Shown: positions 1-9,365 of the stretch, in pieces
How the letters are laid out: each line of letters starts with the position of its first letter
Numbering within the stretch: position 1 is the stretch's first letter
NCBI RefSeq assembly: GCF_003473485.1
Contig: NC_053047.1
Span: 41,340,972 to 41,404,971 of the forward strand
Reading direction: 5' to 3'
DNA: 64,000 nt
Source: Medicago truncatula
Taxonomy: Eukaryota > Streptophyta > Magnoliopsida > Fabales > Fabaceae
The notes under the pieces: model-generated
Told to the model about the DNA's origin: nothing
The model's database searches: none
The model's input: only the letters and a program-made list of their open reading frames with translations
Program-made: the position numbers and the translations under genes

Positions 1-770
1 CAATCAGTGGTGTTCACAATACAATACGTTAAAGACTCTAGACTTTTGAATTTCTAAGATGTATCAAATCAGTGCAGATATTCAGTGTGCTTTGTAGAAT
101 CAAATTGACAGAGTTTTGGCGCTTTTTAACTTGTGTATCTCTATCTTCAATCTTCAAGTCTTCACTCCTTTATATAAAGGTGTGAAAGAGACGTTGAGAT
201 GATTAGCACGTCTAAAGAGTCGTTTGGAATCCTTTGATCATTCACCAGTAATCCTTTGCCTGATTTGGGTGTAGTCCTTTGAAGAATTAGCTTCAAATTC
301 ATTCCCATCTTGAAGGCACAAATTCTGCAGGCATAGCTGTTGTCTTGTCTTGTAGCGTGGACAAAACAGAGTAGTGGAGGTAGTGGTTGTACACTTGTAC
401 TTTGTCAACTCTGTTAACGAAGGACAAATACTCAGTGTTATCCAAATGACCGTTGATACCTCCCTTTCAATTCTTCGTTCTTCTTAGATAATGTTGAAAT
501 GAGAAACAGCTACTTTGGATCTTCAGTTTGAATTTACGGATAAAATGTAGCTTCTGGTGATGATATCGCTTCTGATGAAAACTTTGCATCTGATGAGCTT
601 CTGCTTCTGATGACGTCATCACTTCAGATGCACTTCAGCTTCAGGAGCACTTCGAGCTTCAGACGCAGTTTCATTCAGATGCTATGAATTCCTTTCCTTT
701 CCATTGTTCTTCCAAGACCTATTGAAATTACTTGACTAGCATTTGGTCATGTATACTTGAACAATTATTA
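1..770 (-). mobile_element. Probable LTR-retrotransposon remnant
   Basis: No coding gene is visible here. On the minus strand a TATATAAA box near 171-178 is followed by a leader-like stretch. The segment around 545-680 is built of short degenerate CTTCTGATGA / CTTCAGATGC motifs. I associate this composition with long LTRs of legume Ty1/copia elements, but that is an impression. Neither LTR boundary nor a second copy can be seen in the window, so this is a low-confidence call; it could be another kind of dispersed repeat. Confidence 0.3.
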
Positions 771-781
771 GTAATAACCAA

Positions 782-1795
782 TTGACAATTTTTAATACCT
801 TGTTATCATCAAAACTCATTAAGGTTCATTGTAAAACACATTTTGTTCCAATAGGCAGTTTTGATTCTCCAATTGTTCCGGTTTCTACTCCTTCAATCGA
901 ACCAAAATTCGATGGATTCTCCGTCAAAATTGGTGAGATTTCATGCGTATTCGTTGATTCTTGCAAGAACATCGTCAATTTTGACGATTCTGTGTTCGTT
1001 GCTTCCGAAGAAAACGGTTACGTGAAGATTCTTGAACCAGAATTGAAGATTCGCAACTCTGTTTACGGTTTCTCTGAAGCTTCGGAACATTTCATCACAC
1101 ACGCAACTCCGGTGAGATTGAGGAGCGCTGTTTACGGCGTCGCCGCCGTGAGGCGTTTCGCCTCGTGGTTTTTCGTTGGAAAACAGCCTGAACATCTTGT
1201 TTCCTCCGACAACTATCAACTTCCGTTTTTCAAGTTACATGACGAATCAATTGTCGATTTCGATCCCGGTGGAAAAACGCATTCGTCTTCACTATTCTCT
1301 GTTTCCATCTTTCTTCGCAACAACCGTCTATGGTGGATGCCTTGGGACAGAGGGAGAACAACGGTTCATGTTAGTGGCACACATAGTTCATACAAAACAA
1401 ACACAATTTCTGTTCAAATAACCACTGCAAGCGCTGATCAAGAATCTCGTTCTGTTATGTTTCTGATTCAGTTCCTTCATTCATTCTTCTTTTCCGATTC
1501 GATTGAAATTGAGCAAGAATTGGAAGCACAAAAATCATTTTTCAGTTGCATTCACGTTTCTGTTGCAGAATTGCATTACAGGATAGTGCTTCCAAAAGTC
1601 TGTTTTGGAAATGCTATTTTGGTTCAGTTATGTTTTCAGATTCAATTGAGATCGTGCAAGTTTGGAAAGAAAATGACGATGAATTCATGTTTGGATCGCC
1701 GCATCTGCACAATTTCTTTTCAAAATCGTGTTTGCTGGAAGCGAACTCCAGAAGCGCGTTTTGCACAAGTTGTCTTTGGTTCAGATTTTAGATAG
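782..1795 (+). other. Open frame of 337 codons, no recognisable domain
   Basis: The frame is open for about 1 kb, and its first codon is TTG rather than ATG. The translation shows no domain, signal peptide or repeat that I recognise. It lies between two LTR-like remnants (1-770 and 2250-2420), so it may be leader or coding residue of a decayed retrotransposon. A genuine host gene is less likely because no promoter, splice structure or conserved motif is visible. I do not assign a function. Confidence 0.15.
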
Positions 1796-1829
1796 TTATG
1801 TTTCTGTTAACATAATCGAATTTCTGAAT

Positions 1830-2110
1830 GAAGTGTGACTTGAGGAAGCGTGTTTTTCAGAAAGCTGTTTTGGTTGATAACGTACGTTTGCAGAAAGCTG
1901 TTATATGAATAAGCGCGTTTGCGAAAAGCGGTTTTGCTCAAAGAAGCGCATTCACAGAAATACGTTTGTAAAGGCTATCTTAGTTCCAGAAGCGCGTTAT
2001 TTGCAGAAGAGCGTTTGCAAACTACAAAGAAGTAGAGTCTCCACTCAAACTCTTCTCATCAGAACTGGAATTCTATTTTGGGCTTGGGCTTCTCAACCAC
2101 ATTGACTTTT
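1830..2110 (+). repeat. Degenerate short direct repeats with GCGCGTTT and AGAAGCGC motifs
   Basis: Within about 280 bp the words GCGCGTTT, AGAAGCGC and CAGAAAGCTGTT recur several times with point differences. The same words begin to appear near 1755-1765, inside the end of the preceding open frame. This suggests an internal minisatellite-like expansion of a repetitive element rather than a gene. Confidence 0.35.
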
Positions 2111-2249
2111 CCTCACAGGGCTTCACATATTTTCCTATCATTTTGAGTTTTACTTAGTTTACCCCCTATTTTACTTAGTTACTCTAGTATGAATAATCAT
2201 TGTATTTTTCATTGTTTTTCAAACTCAAATTGGTGAATTTTCCCATTTT

Positions 2250-2420
2250 GAGTTTGAGGGGGACTATTAGAGTATGAATAATCAACTATAGTTAGTTGAT
2301 AGGTAAACTAGAGTTAGTAGCTTGGTTAGAAGTTAGTTAGAGTTAGTTACTTAAACTAATCTCTATATATAGGAACACTATTGTACGCATTCACTATCTT
2401 TTGTTAAATCTAGTTTACTC
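2250..2420 (+). mobile_element. Polypurine tract followed by LTR-like sequence
   Basis: A purine-rich run GAGTTTGAGGGGGA at about 2250-2263 precedes ATTAGAGTATGAATAATC and then a TATA-like CTATATATAGG near 2364. This order (internal DNA, polypurine tract, LTR start with a later TATA box) is the 3' end of a Ty1/copia-type element in plus orientation. The expected TG terminus is changed, the 3' end of the LTR is not clear, and no partner LTR was found. A decayed, truncated element is the likeliest reading. Confidence 0.35.
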
Positions 2421-2429
2421 TCCTATGAG

Positions 2430-4566
2430 TCACTATGGATATCTCCCACATGAATACACCTATGCTCTCTTTCTAGCTGATCACTATGATCTTTATCTTT
2501 GGGATTCCTTGATTACTAACACATACTTCCAATTAGAGAAATAAGTAGTTAATTGTTTTTATTGTTTTCAAAAGAAGTATATGGTTGTGGTTATTGGGAT
2601 ATTACCTAGTAAACAATGCGACTTGTCAATTGTGCTTATCACAATTGTTGTCAAGTAAACTAAAAAACTACTTTATCTTGCTTTTGCATTTTGATTTTCC
2701 ATGTTTACTCGTTCTGTTCGCATACTTAAGTTATCTGGTTTCAATATCAATAAAAAGAGTGATCTTTTGCCTTTACCAAATGACCTCTAGTTTTATGTAG
2801 AAATAACTTATATACGGAAAACTTTATAATCTGATTAGCAAAAAAAATTGTCTTCATGTTTGAATTCTCTTCGATTGTGGCGAGTGTTGGTTTTTTAATT
2901 TGCTTGATTTTGAAATGTTTTCAGTTGTTTCCGGCTTCCAATTTATATAATACATAGCTACCATTCTTCATAAGAAATGATTTTGATGTGGCTTAATATT
3001 AAAGTTGAAAACAAAGAAATAATTAAGCACCTAAAAATACTACACATGTTAAATCGCAAAATTCAAAACAAGAAATTGAGTAAATTAATCACAAACAAGG
3101 AATATCATTATATCTCAACTTCATGACCACCCATGGTTAAGATTCATGTAAAAAATTCGCCACAGGTGAAGCACCTCGTATAGTAAGGTTGTATTTTTTG
3201 CCGGTATTAAATCCTCTCAAAGGAGTGAGAGTATGAGTGGCATTTGAGAAAATGGTGAAAAAGTGGCGACAATTAGAAGTTGAGAAGATTTCAGAAGAAG
3301 ATTCTACCTCTAATCATCGATTGATGACGATGATGCCGACCATCTTTACTCTAATGTCATTACCAAGTCTTTGTACAAACAATTTAGGTTTGGAAAGTCC
3401 AAAAATCGAAGAAGCGCGACAAATTATGTGAAATTTTCTTTATATTGAAGTTGAGAGGGTTCGACATTGTGCTGGAAAGCCAAATGTAGAAATCATTGAT
3501 AAGAACTTGCAAAATGAGTACAATGAAAGTTTTGCAAAATGAGTCATGGGACATTTTCCAAAACTATTTGAATATAACATTTAAAGGATGTTACATAGAA
3601 GAGTAGATCCAACAATATTACTCTAATAAGACAACTTTGTGGTCGTGCTATACTTTTTACAAATTTATCACTTACTTGGAGAATAGTTGTTGCAAACGTT
3701 ATAGTGAGAAGAAATGGAGCAAAGAGTCATCTACTCTCAACCTTGCATCGTGGGCTATGAGTTCTGCATTGTGAGATACAACTATGAAGCATGTTAACTT
3801 TTAGATGACGCCAATTCCCAACTTTATGCACGACAAAAACCTATATATATTTTCAACTCCCATAGAATTTGCCAATTTTCAATTAGTGTGATCCTTTTGA
3901 TTTTTCAACTAAATACAAAATGAGTGTGTTCCAATTTTTCTCAATAGCGTCATGCTTTCATGGTCGGTCAAAGATTTTTTATGTCCTTGACGAATAAATA
4001 AAGTTGTGTCATTTTAATTATTTAAATGTTTGTCCTCTTTCATTTTTTTTTTGTTGTACAAAATTTGTTCATAAATAAGGTTCTCAAAAAAATATTTTCG
4101 ATAGAGATAATCAAAGCGAGTTAAGAAGAAATATATGTATGTATACTAACTAAGTAAAAATAATAATTTTGGTGCCTCTTATGAAAAGGTGCCATGGGCA
4201 GCCCACCCCTTCCACCCATGGTTAAGACCACCACTGCATGCTATGGTCTCATCTTAAAAGTCTTAGACTTTGTTTAGAAGTTTAGAAAAGAGGGGAAAAG
4301 ATGGCTTTGATGGTGGAAAATATACAAGAAAATACAAAATTAGTCGATGATTTTGTAGATTACTCTCATATAAGTCCATTACATTATAAATATTTCAAAA
4401 AAGTCACTAAATCTTAAATTTTAGTCATATTAGTCCTTCAAAAGATATCAGACTAAATTCACAATAAATGGATCAACTTTATAACAAAATTGAAGTAAGT
4501 TAATAATAGATGGGATTTGAATTGATAATAAACAGTTAAATCTAGGGTTCAATTTGAGAGTTTAAT
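2430..4566. other. Intergenic, AT-rich, no gene seen
   Basis: Only short interrupted frames occur. The longest plus-strand frame (3237-3431) reads into further open stretches after stops and could be a transposon-derived relic, but no family is recognisable. No RNA gene, long repeat or clear promoter was found. Confidence 0.4.
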
Positions 4567-5028
4567 AGAATCAGAGTTCTTTTAGGAATTGTCAAACTTC
4601 AGTGCATATGTTATTCATGACATGCAAGTTTTAGGAATTGTTCCTACGGAGGCCCAACAAATGGTGAATTTTCTAAGCGAATCATGGGCTAACATGGCTC
4701 GGAACGATGAAATTGTTGATTTGGACGAAAACACGAGTCAACCATTTCAATTGGTGGTCCCTAGAAAGAAGAAACTCAAGAAGAAGCAACATGAGGCGGG
4801 CACAGGATTCAAGGTGAGTGCTTCCAGCTGTTCGCCTCATTAGTTTGCTTTTTTGGCTTTCTTTATGTTTTGGTTTTCTTTTGCTTATATGGAGGATTTT
4901 GGTTTTTGTCCCCCTCTTCTTTGTACTTTTTTCTTTCGTTTAATATATGTTTTGGGTACTGCAGCAGGAGACCCCTCTGCATCCCATCTTTTGCTTAAAA
5001 AAAAAACAAGAAGAATCAGAGTTCTTTT
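4567..5028 (+). mobile_element. 5'-truncated retroposon (LINE-type) with 17-bp target duplication
   Basis: The 17-bp sequence AGAATCAGAGTTCTTTT is present at 4567-4583 and again at 5012-5028. Between them lie 428 bp ending in an A-run at about 4997-5006. A perfect long duplication plus a 3' poly-A marks target-primed reverse transcription. The body opens with a frame whose translation ends near 4843 and contains a basic stretch (RKKKLKKKQ), followed by a T-rich 3' untranslated stretch. The element is probably the 3' part of a LINE, or a retroposed mRNA; the coding piece is too short to decide. Confidence 0.7.
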
Positions 5029-5428
5029 GAAAATATTTACAAAGTCAGAAACATAATTGAGAGTACTCTCTATATAGTCATAAACTAATTTAACTGTTTA
5101 CTCCTAAATTAATTTAGATACTAATAAAATATCAGGAAATATCAACAATAGCCATCCAAATGGAATAGCCCCACTAAAATAATTATTTTCGAAGAAAAAG
5201 AAATTTAATGTAAGTAAATATCATTTCCTTTATTTCACAAAACATAATATTCCTTAAGATTTCTTCTTAAAAAAAAAAAATGCAAGATGACTTTAAAATC
5301 CTCAAAGTTAACACCAGAAAGAATAGTGTTACAAAACAATGATGATAACATAAATTTGTCAACTGAATGTGATCACAGGTTACTTTTTGCAGCTTCTTCA
5401 GATGATGCAGCAGAATCTGGTTTTCTAA

Positions 5429-5561
5429 TCACCTCACAGGAAATTTTTCAGGTAGCGTATATAACGGTCCATCAGCAGCAACACCTTGATATGCAAGGCC
5501 AAGACTGTATCCTAAAGCTCGAGCCACCGGAACTGCAACTACATTCCCAACTTGCACGTAC
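5429..5561 (-). pseudogene. Orphan last exon of a chromomethylase (CMT-type cytosine DNA methyltransferase)
   Basis: Read on the minus strand, a splice acceptor (AG at 5562-5563) is followed by about 43 codons beginning [20 protein letters not shown] and ending at a TGA at 5429-5431. The QVGNAVPV-like block followed by ARALGY is methyltransferase motif X and the extreme C-terminus of plant CMT proteins; here the second residue pair reads VV where AV is usual. Motifs I-IX, the BAH domain and the chromodomain are absent: the minus-strand DNA upstream (5562-7120) has no matching exon. This is therefore a detached fragment, not a functional gene, unless a very long intron separates it from exons outside the window. 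Confidence 0.75.
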
Positions 5562-6135
5562 CTATATCAATATATAAAACTTTCAATATAATTATTTAAA
5601 AAATATATACGGATTCCACATAGCTTCCTGGTTTATATTTGTTTAAAAAAATGTTAAACAAGTTTGTTCTTGGTCCTCTAAATAAGTATTCATCGTAATT
5701 TTGAGTTTTTCTCAAGTATGTTTAGTATACTAGATAAATTTCTCTTGTAAAAGTTTAGAAGTTATTAACAAAAATTAATTAAGTATTCCTTCAAAAAAGT
5801 TAATTAAATATAAATTTTATGTTTTTAGCGCTTAAAATATCATATATGATTCATCATTTGATAAAAAAAATTATAATATTTTTTGGAAAAATTCTTATAA
5901 CATTTTAAACACGTTTACAAAAGCTTATTCAAAAATCGGAAAGATACATATGACTTGAAAACATGGACCAAACATGCTAACCGTAAATATTTGGAGGACC
6001 GTTGTTCTCAATTTTTTTCTAGAGGGATTAACATGAAATTTGATATATTTATTAACACAAAATATGTATTTAACCCCAAAAAAAGTCTTCAATAATCTTG
6101 CATGTTGTAGATAATAATAAATGATCATTTTTTTC
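5562..6135. other. AT-rich intergenic DNA, nothing recognised
   Basis: The sequence is very AT-rich with poly-A and poly-T runs and no supported gene. It was inspected on the minus strand for further chromomethylase exons and none was seen. Confidence 0.4.
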
Positions 6136-6375
6136 CATGAGCATAACTCAATTAGTTGAGACATTGATGCGCATGGGTTGAGTTTTGGACTCAAAATTCT
6201 TTATTTATTCATCTTAAAGGGTGAATTTCTAGTCAATGGACTACTTGGACAAAAAATTTCTCACGAGTATAACTCAATTAGTTGAGACATTGCGATGCGC
6301 ATGGGTTGAGTTTTGGACTCCAGATTATTTATTTATTCATCTTAAGGGATGAATTTCTAGTCAATGGACTACTTG
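6136..6375 (+). repeat. Tandem duplication, two copies of about 126 bp
   Basis: The unit beginning CATGAGCATAACTCAATTAG (6136) recurs as CACGAGTATAACTCAATTAG (6262). Both copies contain TTGAGACATTG, GCGCATGGGTTGAGTTTTGG and TTTCTAGTCAATGGACTAC. They differ by a few substitutions and small indels. No coding content is seen. Confidence 0.85.
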
Positions 6376-7040
6376 AAAAAAAAATAGTGAATCCTAAATA
6401 ATATATACACGTTAATTTTTCATATTATTATAACTAAGAAAAATTTACCATATACCCCAACAATTATACCTCTATCCCAACAAAATCATTCAAATGCCAA
6501 TTTTAACCATTTCCAAATGGAAGCATAGCCTTAAAAGCCAACACCAATCAAATCACAATCTTAAAGAACTTATTGAAACTTTTTTTATATCCGTATGAAC
6601 AAAAGTATATGCATAGTTGCAGGGGTGGAGCCAAAATTTAAAGACAGGGGGACAAAACACATGAAACATTTTTTATGTTGTAATCAAACTCTTTGAAACG
6701 AGCTTAAAACGTATACAAAACTGTTAGTTTGAATGCGATAGAAAACAAGGAAAGATGAATTTTGTTATGATTCTAAGACTCTTCGAATTATATAAGATGA
6801 ATATTTAAGTCATAGTTCAAATATATTTTGAAATGCCCAAAACACCCTACCTCCAAGCAGACCAACTACGTCTGCAAGGGGGGTGAAAACAAACATTTCA
6901 GATTATATAAGCCGAAACATGTATGTTTAGTTTGGCTTATATAATCCGAAATGTCCCTGTACAAGAACATAGTGCAAAAAACATAATATCAACCAAGCAC
7001 AATTTGCAAAAAAAGTACCCGAAGCAAATCCCATTCTGAT
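6376..7040. other. Intergenic DNA with a 19-bp inverted repeat
   Basis: No gene is supported. The only structure is an almost perfect hairpin: ATTTCAGATTATATAAGCC at 6895-6913 pairs 18 of 19 with GGCTTATATAATCCGAAAT at 6934-6952. A related word recurs in opposite orientation at 16663-16684, on the other side of the Mutator-like pseudogene, so these may be remnants of its terminal sequences. Confidence 0.5.
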
Positions 7041-7122
7041 AAAAGAAAGATGTTTGCTTTTTTATCCTTAGGATCACCTTCTCACGAGTATGAGTTTCAT
7101 CCAAACAAATGGGGAGTGGTGT
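7041..7122 (-). pseudogene. Mutator-like transposase pseudogene, distal part, cut off by the gypsy insertion
   Basis: On the minus strand, codons reading TPLPICLDETHT continue in sense from the transposase segment at 15802-16570 once the gypsy element and one copy of its 5-bp duplication (GGTGT) are removed. Proline-rich and Asp/Glu-containing residues normally follow the zinc-knuckle (SWIM-like) end of plant MULE/FAR1-type transposases. Farther downstream the frame decays. This piece supports the reading that the gypsy element landed inside an already broken transposase gene. Confidence 0.5.
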
Positions 7123-7837
7123 TGTAACACCCCGTTACCCAAAAGCAATTAAATAGCAAATATACATCAGAGTAGTTCCACAACGGGCATGCTACACGTC
7201 ATTTCAAAATTTCTTAAATAGAAAATAAAACTATTTAATCAAGCAACTTATTATTTATGAAAACATAGCAGCGGAATAGTTTTCATAATCCATAACCACA
7301 TGAACATCCAACAATAGTCTAAGGCATTAAAGGCCTTAACATAATTCAACATCATAGTTCAAAGACAACAAAAGGCTCCACACCATAAGTTCCAAAATTT
7401 GATACATGGAAAGGAAAAGCAACAATAATAAAAATGATAAATCCCATCCCACGTATCAGAGCCCTAAACACGACTTTGAGCCACCACCTACTACTCAGGA
7501 TCACCTGCAAGTTACCCATAGGAAGGGCAACATTTTCAAGCAGAAGGGGTGAGATTCACAACAATAAATATAGATATTAAAATCATCAATTGAATCTAAC
7601 ACCCTAACCAACAACACTTTATCTTGTAAACAAATATATGTATAAGTCACAAGTAACAACAACATCAACAATACCCATGATCACAATGAATATATATATA
7701 AATGCATATTCAACACCAACATCATCCATCAGAAAATAACTGACATCAACAACCAAGACTCATGCAAATGACATGACCACTGCTAAGACACCATCTTAGA
7801 CTTCTTAATGAAATACAATATGCATGTGGTACCAAAC

Positions 7838-7942
7838 AGGACCGAAGCCCTCACCGCTTTTGAATGGTTAAAGCATTCATCAGGACCGAAGCCCTCACCG
7901 CTGTTGAGCAACTAGTACTCCAGGACCGAAGCCCTCACCGCT
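7838..7942 (+). repeat. Three 21-bp direct repeats inside the LTR
   Basis: AGGACCGAAGCCCTCACCGC(T) occurs at 7838-7858, 7882-7902 and 7922-7942, separated by 23 and 19 bp. The same trio is present in the other LTR (about 14416-14520). All three copies are perfectly conserved in an otherwise AT-rich LTR. That is compatible with protein-binding enhancer repeats, but no function can be read from the sequence. Confidence 0.85.
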
Positions 7943-8194
7943 GTTTTATGCATATGCAATGGACCTACTTGGGTATATCTACATACAACTGACCATGCAA
8001 TGCAACTCCATGTGACTCTACTATAATAATATGTATGATTCAATAAATAACATACATTTCAACCATCATCAGTATTCATCAATCCAACAATCCAATCAAC
8101 CAAAATAATGTATAATTATATACAACCATGCTCAAATACAACAACACCAACCACTACTAATCATGCAAGCAATTCAACACTCAGAAACAGTGCA

Positions 8195-8550
8195 ACTCGC
8201 CTCGCGAGCACATCTGCTCGCCATGGCGAGTTCACAAAAACAGTAGCTCGCCGTGGCGAGTTCAAGGCGAACTCTAGGCGAGTGAAAATCAGGAGCTCTC
8301 GGGAAAAATGCCATTTTCTCACTCAAATCCAAATTCTAAGTTCCCTATTCATCTTTTTAACCTAAAACTTTCACCATTCATCATAAAAATCATCTAGGTA
8401 CCTTAAACCATCCCCAAAACATCTTATAACAACTTTTCAAAAATCAAGTTTTATTATGGGCTACTCGCCATGGCGAGTTGGACTGCTCGCGAGGCGAGCT
8501 GTGAAGTTGCTCACTCGCCATGGCGAGCACAGCTACTCGCGAGGCGAGCG
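8195..8550. repeat. Two clusters of GC-rich palindromes in the LTR
   Basis: The perfect 14-bp palindrome CTCGCCATGGCGAG occurs at 8217-8230, 8464-8477 (extended to 16 bp) and 8514-8527. The 8-bp palindrome CTCGCGAG occurs at 8201-8208, 8486-8493 and 8536-8543. Variants such as CTCGCCGTGGCGAG lie between them. The clusters repeat in the other LTR with few changes. They are a sharp GC island in AT-rich DNA and could form hairpins or be protein-binding or methylation-rich sites. Confidence 0.85.
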
Positions 8551-9092
8551 ATGAACTTCTGTACGGGCAGAAAACTGGTTTTTCCCAAAAATCCCATTTT
8601 CCTTCCAATCACTCCCCAAATCAGTTTACAGATGAGAAATGAATGTTTCTATGCAACCAAAACCAAATTCTAACATCAGAATAGCAATATCTACCCCAAA
8701 AACCATAAATTCAATTAAAACCCAATTCCTCAATTTCAATCCAAAAACCTGTTAAACTCAAATCAGACTTTAAAATCTACACTATTGAAGTAAACCTCAC
8801 CCTTACCTTAGAAATTGAAGAAGAAATGTGCAGCAAATTCACTCTTGGCTCTAACTTGGTCTTCTCCCCTTTTTCTCCCAACTTGTCAGTTCTTACGTAC
8901 AACTGCTTCTCCTCTTTCTTTTCCTAACTTCCCATTACTTAACTCCCTATATTTTCATTTAACTCCCAATTAACTTTAATAACTATTAAATAACTCCCCA
9001 AACTCCAAAATAATTATTATTTCATACTTATACTAATTATTATTAAATAAACTATATAATAAAATAATACACCTCATAAGACACCCAAAAAT

Positions 9093-9145
<53 letters not shown>

Positions 9146-9231
9146 TCCGCATAAATCACCAAACATCATATATAAAAATACATATACTCCACATAATTCA
9201 AATTAATTAAATAAACAACTAGGGCGTTACA

Positions 9232-9245
9232 ACTCTCCCCAAATT
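9232..9245 (-). other. Polypurine tract of the gypsy element
   Basis: On the minus strand AATTTGGGGAGAGT directly precedes the TGTAAC start of the LTR. Its position and purine content match a plus-strand priming site. Confidence 0.85.
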
Positions 9246-9272
9246 ACAGAATTTCGTCCTCGAAATCTTACC

Positions 9273-9365
9273 TCAAGCAAACAACTCCGGATACGACTCC
9301 CGCATCTTACTCTCCAGCTCCCAAGTCAAACTTTCACCAGTCGCTCCACCCCAAACGACTTCACC
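9273..9365 (-). pseudogene. Out-of-frame C-terminal (chromodomain) tail of the gypsy integrase
   Basis: In a different frame from the main pol reading frame, minus-strand codons give [20 protein letters not shown] and end at a TGA at 9273-9275. WGG...TWELE...M...YPELF is the typical end of the chromodomain of Tekay-type chromoviruses. The expected linker residues between the integrase end and this block are missing, so a small deletion near 9363-9367 has shifted the frame. The main frame then runs to a premature stop at 9326. Confidence 0.75.

Larger units (their letters stand above)
7123..9231 (-). repeat. 3' LTR of the gypsy element (2109 bp)
   Basis: The repeat ends in the inverted pair TGTAAC and GTTACA and nearly matches 13698-15796. 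It contains three 21-bp direct repeats, two clusters of GC-rich palindromes and an (AT)n tract at about 9097-9142. Short open frames at 8108-8365 and 8470-8673 are by-products of the palindromes and are present in both LTRs; they are not genes. Confidence 0.95.

Noticed and set aside
7838..7942. Regularly spaced identical repeats resembling a CRISPR array
   Set aside because: Only three copies, in a plant LTR, duplicated with it, with no cas genes.
8108..8673. Short open frames in the LTRs (also 14685-15250)
   Set aside because: They lie inside LTRs, are created by the palindromes, and differ between copies without sign of selection.
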